Below are positions 1 to 12,290 of a stretch of 64,000 bases of DNA, in pieces. The DNA comes from Azorinus chamasolen (taxonomy: Eukaryota; Mollusca; Bivalvia; Cardiida; Solecurtidae). Where the stretch lies: contig OY755252.1 of NCBI GenBank assembly GCA_963576725.1, positions 28,340,078 to 28,404,077 on the forward strand, given 5' to 3'. The position numbers and the translations under genes were made by a program. Within the stretch, counting starts at the first letter, position 1; each line of letters begins with the position of its first letter. The notes below the pieces were generated by a model. That model saw only the letters and a list, made by a program, of their open reading frames with translations, was not told the DNA's origin and did no database searches.

Positions 1-149
1 TTTGTAACAAGGTGAAGACACCATAAAGTATACACTTGTTTGGTGAGAGAAGTTAAATATTATACAACCATCTACAATCGATCCAATGTGCTAATCAGTG
101 AGGAGATGCTGCGTTATCTTGACAGACATGATGCTAGTGCTATTGTGTT

Positions 150-1200
150 TAATATTATGAAACTGGAATTCATTATCACAGTTTGTTTTGGTTAGTGTTT
201 GAAGGACATTCCTTTATTACAAACAATAACGGGAGGGTACGACAAAAACGAAATAGTACAGATATCCGACGTTCTCCTTCCATTTCTGGATTTAAGAGGT
301 CGCCTTCATAGAGTACTAAACCTTTCTTGTCGGCGTACATGCAAAGAGGCCAGCGTGATTGCCAACTGCAAAAGGGTTGACAACCAAACATGCAGTATGT
401 TGTAGTACTACAGGATCATATCCCTTTTTAATGATTTTTTAACATATTTGATGAACAAAGTGAGAAAATGGGTATGTCCAATAATTTTTTGAAGTTTGTA
501 AATCACATCACCATAAAATTCCGGATGTGAAATACCGTGTCGCAGAAGCGCCTTGAGATTACATTGGTACTTGCCAATAAGCGAGAGATTTCGATAGTAA
601 AATTTAGAGAAAGTTTTTTTTAGTTTATGGTATCTATATCCTTGCTTAAGCAGTTTTTCAGTTAAAATGAGATTTCGACTGTTAAAATCGTCAATAGATG
701 AACAAGCTCTAGCAAAACGAATAAGTTGAGATATATAAACCCCGTAAGATAGAGCACGGGGAACATCTCCGTCAAGATGAGGAAAATTTACAATATTAAA
801 ATCAAAATCATCTCTTTTGTCATATATTTTAGAAGAAATCATTCCATTATCAATTTTAAGGTATAGATCAAGAAACGCTGCATAATTGTCGGACGGGTTA
901 GCTTTATTCAATTTGAGTTCTTTAGGATAAATTGTAGGAATTAGAGCATCAAAGAAAGGGTTATCTAAGTTAAAAATATCATCCAAATATCGACAAGTTT
1001 CATTGAAGGTTTTTATAACATCTTCTTGTGATTGAGGATTCAAACTCAACATGAAATCTCTCTCATAGCAGTACAAAAACAAATCTGCGACAACTGGTGC
1101 ACAATTCGTACCCATAGGAATACCAATTACCTGACGATATATGGCATTCCCATAACGTACAAATATGTTATCCAAAAGAAAAGTTAGCCATTGTGAAACA
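150..1200 (-). pseudogene. Penelope-like element family A, C-terminal RT half plus 3' UTR (5'-truncated)
   Basis: On the minus strand this encodes the palm/thumb half of a PLE reverse transcriptase. Visible are the motif IPMGTNCAP, then YCYERDFM, then the catalytic YLDD box (in RYLDDIFNLDN), then the family's conserved thumb segments RFARACSSIDDFNSRN and GYRYHKLKKTFSKFYYRN. Homology to the other copies begins near 1200 (LTFLLDNIFVRYG); everything N-terminal, including motif A and the endonuclease, is missing. A one-base deletion in an A-run near 425-435 shifts the frame, so the true C-terminus (GYDPVVLQHTACLVVNPF...) continues in another frame to a TAG at 316-318. A SECIS-like hairpin follows immediately. 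Dead copy; assignment to PLE is firm, assignment to the permuted Naiad-type clade rests on the copy at 55.9-59 kb. Confidence 0.9.
255..317 (-). promoter_or_regulatory. SECIS-like hairpin of PLE-A
   Basis: Read on the minus strand: AGTAC, then ATGA (complement of 306-309), a 5' stem GAC/CTCTT, an apical loop that begins AAA, a 3' stem AGGAG/GTC, then a GGAT containing the GA of the quartet, then GTACT closing the basal helix. This is the arrangement of a eukaryotic SECIS element, the 3' UTR signal for reading UGA as selenocysteine. It begins at the TAG stop of the RT frame. Structure was judged by eye, not folded computationally. Confidence 0.72.
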
Positions 1201-1455
1201 TTTTTGTTATAGTTGTTGTAAAACAATGTAAATTATTCAAATATACAGCAACAGAACCCGATACGTGCCAAAGGTCTTATTCTGCTCTGATGCTGCAAAT
1301 TCTGTCAAAGTGCGTGTGCACGTACCGACTGGCTCCGAAACCTCCTCTTTTAAAAAGACAATCAACGCCCAATGCGATTCCTATTTTATTTATACACATG
1401 CACAGTACACGTACCTGTAAAATGTAGTATAGCCGCTCATTTCAACGTCCTTTTT

Positions 1456-3053
1456 ATACGCCCGAAGGGTCGTATTATGTTATGGTCTCCATCGTCTGGC
1501 CGTCTGGCTGGGTGTCCGTCTGTCCGTCTGTCTGTCCGTCCGTCCGTCCGTTAGCAAATTCGTGTCCTGGCTATAACTTACTCATTTTTTCTCCGATTTT
1601 CAAAATTCTTTCACACAAATGTTCAGTATCACTTGAAGGTGTGTCGCGTACAAAACCCAATTGTGAACTTTCAAGGTCAAGGTCACAAATAGGGCGTTAG
1701 CAATTTTCGTGTCCTTGCTAAAACTTACTCATCTTTTCACCAATTTTCAAAATTCTTTCACACGTATGTTCAGTATCACTTGAAGGTGTGTCGCGTACAA
1801 AACCCAATGGTGAACTTTCAAGGTCAAGGTCACAAATAGGGCGTTAGCAATTCTGTCCGTCCGTCCGTTAGCAAATTCGTGTCCTGGCTATAACTTACTC
1901 ATTTTTTCTCCGATTTTCAAAATTCTTTCACACAAATGTTCAGTATCACTTGAAGGTGTGTCGCGTACAAAACCCAATTGTGAACTTTCAAGGTCAAGGT
2001 CACAAATAGGGCGTTAGCAATTTTCGTGTCCTTGGTAAAACTTACTCATCTTTTCACCAATTTTCAAAATTCTTTCACACATATGTTCAGTATCACTTGA
2101 AGGTGTGTCGCGTACAAAACCCAATGGTGAACTTTCAAGGTCAAGGTCACAAATAGGGCGTTAGCAATTCTGTCCGTCCGTCCGTTAGCAAATTCGTGTC
2201 CTGGCTATAACTTACTCATTTTTTCTCCGATTTTCAAAATTCTTTCACACAAATGTTCAGTATCACTTGAAGGTGTGTCGCGTACAAAACCCAATTGTGA
2301 ACTTTCAAGGTCAAGGTCACAAATAGGGCGTTAGCAATTTTCGTGTCCTTGGTAAAACTTACTCATCTTTTCACCAATTTTCAAAATTCTTTCACACATA
2401 TGTTCAGTATCACTTGAAGGTGTGTCGCGTACAAAACCCAATGGTGAACTTTCAAGGTCAAGGTCACAAATAGGGCGTTAGCAATTCTGTCCGTCCGTTA
2501 GCAAATTCGTGTCCTGGCTATAACTTACTCATTTTTTCTCCGATTTTCAAAATTCTTTCACACATATGTTCAGTATCACTTGAAGGTGTGTCGCGTACAA
2601 AACCCAATTGTGAACTTTCAAGGTCAAGGTCACAAATAGGGCTTCAGTATCACTTGAAGGTGTGTTGCATACAAAACCCAATTGTGAACTTTCAAGGTCA
2701 AGGTCACAAATAGAGCGTTAGCAAATTTTGTGTCCTGGCTGTAGCTAACTAGACCTACATCATTACCTTTAAGGTCAGTCATATTTGAAGGTGAAAGGTT
2801 AAACGCACTTATGTCACGTTCGGTTTAAACTTTCTCGACTTTTTTTCCAAAGTTCAAAAAAGTCTGAAAGTCTGAAAATGATTGCTATGTACACTGTTCT
2901 TACCATGCTCATATCTTGGATATTTATTCACTTATTTCAAACTTGTTCATTCTGGAGTTATTGCCCTTTGATAGTTTCAGGTAGCAATTTCTTGTGCAAC
3001 TAACTCCTCCTTTATTTTTCAACATAATTTTATAGAACAGCCTTCGGGCGTAT
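1456..3053. repeat. Satellite array with ~317-bp higher-order unit inside short inverted ends
   Basis: A tandem array whose basic monomer (~155 bp) contains a stretch rich in ttcaaggtcaaggtcac. Two diverged monomers alternate, one preceded by gtccgtccgttagcaaattc and one by gcgttagcaattttcgtgtc. The landmark ttagcaaatt recurs at 1551, 1868, 2185 and 2498, giving spacings of 317, 317 and 313 bp. The array ends degenerate near 2750. The left border has tacgcccgaagg (near 1458) and the right border its inverse ccttcgggcgta (near 3041), so the array looks like the interior of a mobile unit. Short ORFs here are not genes. Confidence 0.8.
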
Positions 3054-3059
3054 ATTGCC

Positions 3060-4575
3060 CCGTCTTGCGGTGCTCTTGTTTGAATATTATAAAACAGTCA
3101 ATTTGACGCCATCCAAATTACGTCGGAATTGCGCCATTCCCTCAATTAAGTTTAACCGTTCGCATGCTGAAAAAAGTGTCTGCTTAATCTCTGATCTGAT
3201 GAAAGTTTTACCAACGCTTGAGTATTTCAATCTCTTGGGAAACTTATGCATTTGGAAGGCCCCTTTCCGCAAATGTAATAAACGGGTTATTGCACAGTGA
3301 AGTAGGATCGCATAGTGATATAAGCACTTACCTTACAGTATGAGGCCCCTGGGGGAGCAAAACGACGCATATATCAACTACGCTAACGGCGAGGTCTACA
3401 TGTAATTTCCTCAGCAGGGAATAAAAAGTCAGACCCCCCAATGATCTGTATAACTAATAATACCTTGTAGAAATACATAAGAACTAACAATTGTCCTCCT
3501 TTTTTTTCACTTTTTCTAAAACAACCACACAGCGAGGTATAGCACGAACAATCCGACATGGACTATTACCTACTCAATATGCATAAATCAAATTTCGTAT
3601 CATTTCTATTTTTAGTATCGGCATTGCACGGTTTTATCCTACGCAAGTGTCCTGGTAAGCAACTATGCATGGACACACTCGTAATTGTTATGCTTACATA
3701 TGCACGGGTAATCTCTCTCCCGTAATATACCGGCGGAGTTTTATTTATACAGCGTCATCTCTCGCATTATGTATTCTGCATACAAGTCAAGGTCCAGGTC
3801 AATTTGTTTGAGCTATAAGTAAATAAGGAACTCTTTACATGAAATTTCCTTGCGCATCGCCCACTTGGCTACGTTGCGAACCGCTTCTCATGATACTTCA
3901 TTGGCCCACAATGGGTACATTCAAGCGTTTAAGAGTAGATCTTGATACGATGCTTGGTCTTCTTTTTTGGTAGCATGCCTTTTGCAAAAGCAAGACAGGT
4001 TGCGCTTTGCAAAAAAGGTAAACTTTGAGATGAACTAGTGCAAATATTTAAAAAAAATAATAATGTGTATTTTGAAGTAGGTACAGTAGTATATATGTGT
4101 CATTTTGTCATAATGTCGTTGGATCTTTCCGAATGGAGAAAGTACGATTCTTTGAAAGCAATAAAAACACTGTACAACATGATAAATTGATAAAACGCAA
4201 TTCAATGGTACGAGCGTTCTTTTTTCAAGTATTAATCAGTCATTCATTTTATCTTTACGCATATTCGATCGTCCACATGTTGCATATATACGTACACATT
4301 TGTCGAATTGGCTGGCTTTCTGTTACTTGTATATACGTACGCGTGTAAACGGCTGCCTTCTCCTTTACTATGAGTGATAACGGTCTGTTGTGTAAACATG
4401 GCATTGGTAAGTCAATAATCAATGACAGGATTACTCGGCGTCTCATCTGGATCCACACTGTTTGCATAGGTAATCACAGAGGCGACATTGGCACCGAAAG
4501 TTACACAGTAATTTAGTAACATAACTAGAAAACAACAACAACAAAGGATCCTTTATTCTCGGTGTCACATAACCA
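3060..4575. other. Intergenic, no gene recognised
   Basis: AT-rich unique-looking sequence. Short open frames at 3055-3300 and 4097-4348 have no recognisable motif and overlap open frames on the opposite strand. Near 4433-4500 there is half of a foldback (actcggcgtctcatctggat) related to the central hairpin at 46.84 kb. Confidence 0.5.
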
Positions 4576-7386
4576 TTAAAGAGGAAGTCCCTACAATGAT
4601 CGCATATTTTCAATAATATCATAACAATTTGTATTTGTTATGCTCTATCATTATTATGAAGGTTCCCAATTTGAACTTATATCGAAACAAGATGTGTTTG
4701 TGAAACACTATGCCCCCTCAATATGATATTTGGCCCTGAAGGATGACCTTGACCTTGACATGTCACTCCAAAAACTGCGCAGCTTCATGGGGTACACATG
4801 CATACCAAATATTAAGTCTGTATCTCTACTGGTTCAAAAGTTATGGCCAATGTTAAAAGTTGGTGACCTTTGACCATGAAGGATGAACTTGACCTTGACA
4901 TGTCACCCCTCAAACTGTGCGGCTTCATGAGATTCACATGCATACCAGTATCAAGGCTGTATATCTACTGGTTCAAACGTTATGGCCAATGTTAATGACC
5001 TTTGACCTTCAAAGATGACCTTGACCTTGACATGTCACCCCTCAAACTGTGCAGCCAAATGAGAAACACATATATACAAACTATCAAGTCTGTATCTCTA
5101 CTGGTTCAAAAGTTATGGCCAATGTTAAAGTCGGTGACCTTTGGCCCTGAAAGATGACCTTGACCATGACATGTCACCCCAAACTGTGCAGCTTCATGAG
5201 GTACACATGCATACCAAATGTCAAGTCTGTATCTACAGGTTCAAAAGTTATGGCCAGTGTTAAAGTCGGTGACCTTTGACCCTAAAAGATGACATTTACC
5301 TTGACATGTTGCCCCTCAAAATGTGCAGCTTCATGAGATACACATGCATACCAAATATCAATACTCTATCTCTATTGGTTGAAAGGTTATGGCCAATTTG
5401 AATGGCGACCTTTGATCCTGAAGGATGACCTTGACATGTCACCCCTCAAACTGTGCAGCTTCGTGAGATACACAAGTATGCCAAATATCAAGTCTCTATC
5501 TGTACTGGTTCAAAAGTTATGGCCAATGTTAAAGTCAGTGATTTGACCCATATGTTTGACCTCTGACCTTTAAGGGTGACCTTGACCTTTACATGCGGCT
5601 TTATGAGATACATATGCATGCCAAATATCAAGTTTCTATCTGTACTGGCTCAAAAGTTATGACCAATGTTAAAGTTACAGAAAAACAGACAATTTGACCT
5701 TTGACCCTGACGAATGACATTGACATGTCACCCCTCAAAATGTGCAGCTTCATGAGATACACAAGCATGCCAAATATCAAGTCTCTATCTCTACTGGTCC
5801 AAAAGTTATGGCTAATGACCTCTGACCTTGAAGGATGACCTTGACCTTGACATGTCACTCTCAAAAATGTGCAGCTTTATGAGATACATATGCATGCAAA
5901 ATATCAAGTCTCTATCTGCACTGGCTCAAAAGTTATGACCAATGTTAAGGTTGCGTTAAAGTTACAGCCTAAAAACAGACAATTTGACCTTTGACCCTGA
6001 AGGATGACCTTTACCTTGACATGTCACCCTTCAAAATGTGCAGCATTATGAGATACACAAGCATACCAAATATCAAGTCTCTATCTCTACTGGTCCAAAA
6101 GTTATGGCCACTGTTAAAGTCGGTGATTTGACCCATATATTTGACCTCTGACCTTGATGGATGACCTTGACCTTGACATGTCACCCCTCAAAATGTGCAG
6201 CTTTATGAGATACATACACATGTCAAATATCAAGTCACTATCTGTACTGGCTCAAACGTTATGACCAATGTTAAAGTTACAGACAAAGAAACAGACAATT
6301 TGACCTTTGACCCTGAAGGATGAACTTGACCTTGACATGTCACCCCTCAAAATGTACGCTTCATGAGATACGCAAGCATGCCAAATATCAAGTCTCTATC
6401 TTTACTGGTCCAAAAGTTATGGCCAATGTTAAAGTCGGTGATTTGACCCATATATTTGACCTCTGACCTTGAAGGATGACCTTGACCTTGACATGTCTCC
6501 TCTCACAAATGTGCGGCTTTATGAGATACATATGCATGCCAAATATCAAGTCTCTATCTGTACTGACTCAAAAGTTATGACCAATGTTAAGGTTGCGTTA
6601 AAGTTACAGCCAAAAAACAGATAATTTGACCTTTGACCCTGAAGGATGACATTAACCTTGACATGTCACCCTCAAAATGTGCAGCTTTATGAGATACACA
6701 AGCATGCCAAATATCAAGTCTCTATCTCTACTGGTCCAAACGTTATGGCCACTGTTAAAGTCGGTGACTTGACCCATATTTGACCTCTGACCTTGAAGGA
6801 TGACATTGACCTTGACATTTCACCCCTCAAAATGTGCGGCTTTATGAGATACGTATGCATGCCAAATATCAAGTCTCTATCTGCACTGGCTCAAAAGTTA
6901 TGACCAATGTTAAAGTTGCTGACAAACAGACAAATAGACAAACAAACAGACAGGGCAAAACAATATGCCCCCCAGATCAAATCTGGGGGGCATAAAAATC
7001 CCCTGTAATACAAATAAACCGATTTCATCAATACTGATACTTTTTGTTCTACAACACAATATTATCGGCTTTTTCCGTTAAGTTCTTCCGCGTTTTGCCG
7101 ATGATCACCCGATCCCTCCATTGTTTACGTAATAGCTTTCTCGAAAGTGGTCGGAGAATCGCGAATAGGGCGAACAGTTACGAAACTAAAACCCTACCCG
7201 AATAAAACTGAAACATCGGGGAGTAAATCCGGGATCGGCGATATCAAACACATGGATGTTTTGTCATTATAAACGGTAATTGGATGGGGCTTTTAGCGAT
7301 ATACTACTTTTCAGCATATAAACAAATGAGTTTTGTATATTTTAAGTGTTTATAAAACGCGTCAAATGTAGGGACATCCCCTTTAA
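4576..7386. mobile_element. Non-autonomous element with inverted ends carrying a satellite array
   Basis: The left end reads TTAAAGAGGAAGTCCCTACA and the right end, inverted, TTAAAGGGGATGTCCCTACA (18 of 20 identical), with TTAA at both extremes. The interior from about 4690 to 6990 is a tandem array built on gatgaccttgaccttgacat, followed by tgtcacccctcaaa and ccaaatatcaagtctctatc. Early units are about 132-140 bp apart (4751, 4891, 5023, 5162); later ones acquire an extra acagacaatttgacc segment. The array closes with a small hairpin in gccccccagatcaaatctgg. No transposase is present. TTAA borders would fit a piggyBac-like target preference, but they may simply be part of the inverted repeat. 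Confidence 0.6.
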
Positions 7387-7389
7387 CTC

Positions 7390-8258
7390 GTTTGAGCGGA
7401 CGGATGGACAACGCCAAAATATATCACTCCGCCTTTGGTGGAAAATTCTAGCATCGAAACTAATGATGTTCACTCAAACACATTAGTCATTTGGATTTAG
7501 CTATCAAACAGGCATACATTCACAAGTATGCATTATGTCAATATAGCAGAACATGTCATTTATTGAGAAAGAGAGTCTTCAAAAGCTTACTACAGGGCAG
7601 AAGTAATACGGACAAACACTATAGGACATTTCGGCATTACCTCTGGCTTGCATTAAACTACCACTTGTCTTACATATCGCTATTTTGACCTCTTTTTGGA
7701 TTGCTGCTTAATACAACCCCTCCTCGTGACGCATTTTGGCACCTCTGTAAAAGTCACATAGGAGCAAATGCTCTAGTTATCACAATGGTTTAATACTACA
7801 CAATTCTAAAACTCATTTTCCATCGTTAATGCTCCTTTTCAGTAGATCTTTAAACAGAGGCTGTGTCTAAACATAGTCTAGGAGGGAATGACTTAAGGCA
7901 GGTTCTGCTGTACATAATAGCTTTCGCTTAATGACAGCTTTCATTACTCTGATTGGTTTATAAATGCACAAAGAGGATCTGCACTAAATTGTGCAAGCAT
8001 GCGTTGTCCCGTTATATAAACGCTAGGATAATCAAATGAGTAAGCGTATTGAACAGGTTCTCGCCTTGGACGTTATACCTGAATGTGAGTATTTTGCTAA
8101 CTATTGAAAGTGTCAGTTTTGCTGAATTGATTCGGTTTGCGTGGTCTGTATACATCGCTAGTGATAATACATTTGTATATGGGATGTTGTTGCATCGTTT
8201 CAATCCAAATGATGTACACTGTCGAATCACAAGACTTGATCATGTTAATCTTGCTCAT
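7390..8258. other. Intergenic with foldback fragment
   Basis: No gene recognised. Around 7725-7870 are remnants of the 'gagcaaatgctctagttatcacaatggttt' foldback type seen complete at 50.1-50.3 kb. The remainder appears unique. Confidence 0.45.
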
Positions 8259-8478
8259 TTAACCCTTTATTCCATAACTACGTCTTTCTACACCTTAGCA
8301 AACAGAGTTGAGCCGTCTGGCCAGCGTCTACTCTGTTTGCCTATGATATAATATATATATGATTCTACAGTTTCTTCTATGACAAAACATTCCTGTCCCC
8401 AAGTACTATTACGTATAACAAATTATTCAAAATAATTATGTCATCATTTTTACATGAATATTCATGGAGGAAAAGATT
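8259..8478. mobile_element. TTAA-type foldback/MITE copy
   Basis: Starts with TTAACCC at 8259 and contains the family core agcaaacagagttg...tctactctgtttgc near 8313-8340, then the gattctacagtttcttc and catgaatattcatgg segments shared with copies at 50.3 and 63.7 kb. Right border is degenerate (ggaggaaaaga). Confidence 0.6.
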
Positions 8479-8526
8479 ACATAAAATAGATTTACCATTT
8501 CTATTCGATACATTGCCATTGCAAAC

Positions 8527-8578
8527 AGTTTGGATGCAAATGAGACGCCGAGCGTCTCATCAGGACACAAACCGTTCG
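8527..8578. repeat. Short palindrome (gtttggat...gacgccgagcgtc)
   Basis: Imperfect hairpin centred near 8552 on gacgccgagcgtctcatc, flanked by gtttggatgc and cacaaaccg. Same stem type as the foldbacks at 44.3 and 46.84 kb. Confidence 0.6.
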
Positions 8579-8682
8579 ATAATATGACCTTGTTATTGAA
8601 AATATATGCAAGATTAATAAACAGTGACAACCGAAATAGATGTATTTTCTTCAAACAAAATTTGCTCAGCTGGCCAAAGGTT

Positions 8683-8855
8683 AAGCAAGGTTTCAGATAT
8701 CACGATATCACAACATTCGTTTTCTGAATTTTACTATCGAAATTTACCCCTCATTAGTAAATCTAATTACGATCTACGGACGTTACTGCAACATAGTATT
8801 TCAACTCCAGAATTATATGGTGATGTTATCAACAAACTTAGGGCGTTGGTAGTAT
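8683..8855 (+). pseudogene. PLE family B fragment (RT thumb)
   Basis: Encodes a degraded stretch matching the thumb region of the full B copy: KQGFRYH, then after a frameshift EFYYRNLPLISKSN, DLRTLLQHSIS and PELYGDVINKLR. The similarity stops at 8855, where repeat X begins. The same codon is the breakpoint in the B copy at 24235. Confidence 0.8.
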
Positions 8856-9115
8856 TGCACTTTTAATTACTACTCATGAAAATATTCAATAAAACCGAGT
8901 CTGTAATGTTCTCTTTTTGAATTGCTACTTTTGTTTTCGAAGGATCACTCACGTTCAGAAAATATGTACTTTACAACAGCAGGTGTTACGTGCTTGTGTG
9001 GCGGCTGTAAAAGGTCGCCCCGTTATTCATTCTCAGTGTTGTTATATATTCTGGTCCCTCGGGATCATTAGTTGTGATGGTATAAGATTTGCAAATTGAA
9101 TACAGGGTGTGAGTA
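8856..9115 (+). repeat. Repeat X
   Basis: Interspersed repeat shared with 12755-12925 (minus), 23905-24235 (minus) and 36435-36594 (plus). Landmarks are gtagtattgcacttttaatt, ctactcatga, aaaaccgagtctg and gttatatattctgg. It directly follows the PLE-B fragment. Nature unknown; no ORF. Confidence 0.65.
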
Positions 9116-10600
9116 TTACAGACTCAGTATTACGTAAACATTCAGTTGAGATTTAAGATTCAGTTTTTAATTAGCATACCTACTTTGACAACTGTAATTT
9201 ACTTCATTTAGTGATTCAATGTTTTGTTTCTAAAGTTGTTGAAAGCACAGATATGTTATTGTTTCTATGACATATTTGGTTGTTTCAGTGCCGCGTTACT
9301 ATATATTTACAGTAGTGCAAATTGTTCCATTTTTTTTATTTATAATTTAATGACCGATATTACATGATCATGATGTTTGGTATTACCTTCTATTTCAGTA
9401 GTGTGTGTTACTATTTTGCAGTTACAAATTATTGCCGCTTGTATTATAGGAATTTGTTTATCTTCTTTTTTTAACAGAGATTAACAAAGATGCTATAAAT
9501 TTATGTTAATATTTCTACAATGTATTGAATAGCATTAGGTTTCCCCATGTCAACATTTGTCGCTACATTTTGCCTCATCTCTAAATAGAGCAGTACACAA
9601 TTAGATACTTTTCAGATTTTTTTCCCCAAAGTAAATATTGCGAAAAATTACAATATCTATCATAAACTATGTTTATTTTTTACATTTCCAAATACTATTT
9701 GTCAGTACGAACATGCAGCTATAAACTATAAGTATTTATAATAATAAATGATAAAGACATGATCCGTTAAATTTAAAACTGTGCGAGCTGTTTTCTCCAA
9801 AGCTGAAGAATGGTAGACGGAGCATCGTTACACCCGGGCGACAAATTGGCGTTAATAATATTAAAAAGGTAGTTTGCAATTCATTTCAGATGTGAGTTTG
9901 CTGGGTTGGGCTGATGCGTTAAATTGACAAAATTAATGATGTTTATTGGCTAAATAATAGGAACTAAAACAGTCCCTAAATCGTTTTAGAATGCATCTAA
10001 ATAGCATATAAGAAAGCACAAATTTAAAAATCAGCACTGGAAGGGCTTGTACTCTTAACACCGCCTTTCTTCGGCTCCGCGGTCCCAATCTTCAAAACCC
10101 TTCTGACCGTCATTCCTTCTGTCTGTCCGTCCGTAACACTTTTGTTCCCTTCCCATATTTCCCAACCCATTGAAATATTTTGAAATGAAAAACAGCACAT
10201 GCATGTGCGGATCCAACTCTACCCCATCCCCATCCACACACACACACGCATGCATAAACATTAATTGTCAAAAGGACACTCGGCGATGATTGATTTGACA
10301 TGTAAAACTGGATATACTTATTTCTAAGTTGAACCAAATACTTGGTAAGTTCAATTCACATTTCCCGGGGAAGGCGAGGCTTACATGTAAAGCATGTCAT
10401 AATGGGTAATATAGAGCTTGTGATAATTGTTAATAGCACAGCGATGTTGTAGTGCACGTGCTAAATTCGTATAAATATGTGTACATCGTGGGTGTTTGTA
10501 TTAACTATTAAACCAACTCATATAAACAGAATAAATTAATCTGATTGTTGGTAGAATTAAGAAAGATGGAATGAATGTCAAACAGCGTTGAGGCGGACGA
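9116..10600. other. Intergenic, nothing recognised
   Basis: AT-rich sequence with homopolymer runs and a short CA run near 10223-10242. The open frame at 10055-10261 is low-complexity and antisense to another; I do not regard it as a gene. Confidence 0.5.
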
Positions 10601-10639
10601 ATGCTGAGTTACTCGATCTCTCATGCGGATCTAAGCTGT

Positions 10640-11100
10640 TTGCATATGATTAAAGAAAAACGTCTACGATCTCTTCTTTATAAAGGTCCAAAATATAGAA
10701 TAAAATCCTTGATAGATTTCAACTCTTGTCGAGGTCAGATTGCTGAGGCTTTACAAATTGTTAGTATTAAATGGTGTCGTAGAGAACAAGCTGAGTCTAG
10801 AATTGCGATTAGACATCTTAAAAAGGGTTTACATTATTATCATTTAAAATCATTCAAAATACGTCTTTTATTAATCAAATATGTTAAAAAGCACTGAAAA
10901 GAGATATGAACCTATAGTACTACAACATACTACATGTTTGGTTGTCAACCGTTTTACAATTGGCAATAATACTGGCCTCTTTGCATGTAAGCCGACAAGA
11001 AATGTTTAGTACTCTATGAAAGCGATCTCTTAAATCCGGAAACGGAAGGAGGTTGTCGGATATCTATACTATTTCGTTTTTTGTCGTACCCTTTATTACT
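10640..11100 (+). pseudogene. PLE family A copy with large internal deletion, plus 3' UTR
   Basis: The left part encodes the pre-RT region (IKEKRLRSLLYKGPKYRI, LIDFNSCRGQIAEAL, IKWCRREQAE) and then IAIRHLKKG. It then jumps to the extreme C-terminus (IKYVKKHLKRDM and, in the next frame, EPIVLQHTTCLVVNRFTIG) ending at the TAG at 11007-11009. All catalytic RT motifs are deleted. A SECIS-like hairpin follows the stop. The left deletion border, at RHLKKG, coincides with that of the B copy at 25755. Confidence 0.85.
11008..11070 (+). promoter_or_regulatory. SECIS-like hairpin of PLE-A
   Basis: AGTACTCT, then ATGA at 11016-11019, stem GAT/CTCTT, apical AAA, stem AGGAG/GTC, then CGGAT with the 3' GA. 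Compared with the copy at 255-317 the stem pair A-T/C-G is retained as A-T plus a T-G wobble, so pairing survives a base change. Confidence 0.7.
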
Positions 11101-11174
11101 CTTCTACAGTTACTCTGTTTGAATACCAATCATTGAGTACACTAGCGATAGGTGGATACAGTTTGTTTCTTTTA

Positions 11175-11300
11175 AATGGGTCAACTGTTAGCTTAATACG
11201 TTGTCTGAAAGCCATTCCTATCCTTAGCTTTGTTGCCACTGTACTTGACTATTGGGTAACCTGTTAGCTTAATAGGTTGGCTGAAAGCCATTCCTATTCT
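11175..11300 (-). repeat. Tandem ~76-bp repeats in the LINE 3' UTR
   Basis: Two units with landmark ttg(t/g)ctgaaagccattcct at 11201 and 11277 (76 bp apart). They sit immediately 3' of the antisense LINE ORF, and the same unit type follows the second LINE copy near 27.2 kb. Confidence 0.65.
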
Positions 11301-12290
11301 GAACAAAACTGTCCTAGTAACAAATGTTGAAAGAATGCGTTTTCAGACACTTTTTGAAACAGGACAGTGACCTTGCGACTAATGCCTGAAGGTAGAGCAT
11401 TCCAAAGTTTTGGAGCTGCATACATGAAACTTCTCTCACCGTATTTTACCTTACGACTTTTTGGCACAACCAAAGACAATGATCTACTTGCTGACCTTAA
11501 CTCTCTGCGCGGCCTGCATACGTCAAGCATGTCGACAATGTACTTGGGAGATTCATTGTGCATGGCTTTATACGTAAGAGTCAGAATTTTGAATTTATTC
11601 CGATGTTGAACCGGAAGCCAGTGAAGTTCCTTCAAAACCGGCGTGATATGATTATATCGAGGAGTTCTGGTTATGATGCGGGCTGCTGTGTTTTGCACAA
11701 ATTTCCGCAATGAGTTGTTTGAAATTCCATGCAGCAGTGAATTGCAGTAGTCTATTTTCGATGTAACAAGAGAGTTTACCAAAGGCTTGGTAGCATCAGG
11801 TGAGAGGTACTTTCTGATGTAGCCTATTTGTCGGAGCTGTGCATAACTAGACCTACACACGGCATTGACATGTGATGTCATATCAATTTGTGAATCGAGT
11901 CATGCACCGAAAGTCTTTATACACAAAGATGGCCTGATTTTAGAGGGTCCTACTTGCACACTAACCTCTGCAGGTACTTTTGTGTTTTTTGTATGAAACA
12001 GAATGACCTCAGTCTTGTCAGTATTGAGCTTCAGCATGTTCTGATGCATCCAAGAGAGTACTTCTTTGAGACTGTCCTCAACTCGCGATAAAGCCTCTTG
12101 TTGACAGGAAATGCCCTTGTGCTTAAAGGACAGGTATAACTGTGAGTCATCGGCATAGAAATGGTGATTAAGCCCATGGTTTTGCAGATTGAGCCGACAG
12201 GTTTCGTATACATTATGTAGTGTTTTGGTCCTAGGACGGAACCCTGTGGAACTATTGACATCACATTTATAAAGAACAACCATACTGGTT
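11294..12290 (-). pseudogene. CR1/L2-like non-LTR retrotransposon, RT C-terminal part (5'-truncated)
   Basis: On the minus strand, in shifting frames, it encodes PQGSVLGP, then HHFYADDSQLYLSF with the catalytic YADD box, WMHQNMLKLNTDKTEVILF, then after a break SSYAQLRQIGYIRKYLS, SKIDYCNSLLHGI, ITPVLKELHWLPVQHR, RRELRSASRSLSLVVP and APKLWNALPSGI. This motif series is typical of CR1/L2/Rex-group LINE ORF2 C-termini. The apurinic endonuclease and N-terminal RT are absent. At least two frameshifts make it dead. Clade placement is by motif memory and could shift within the CR1 group. Confidence 0.85.
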
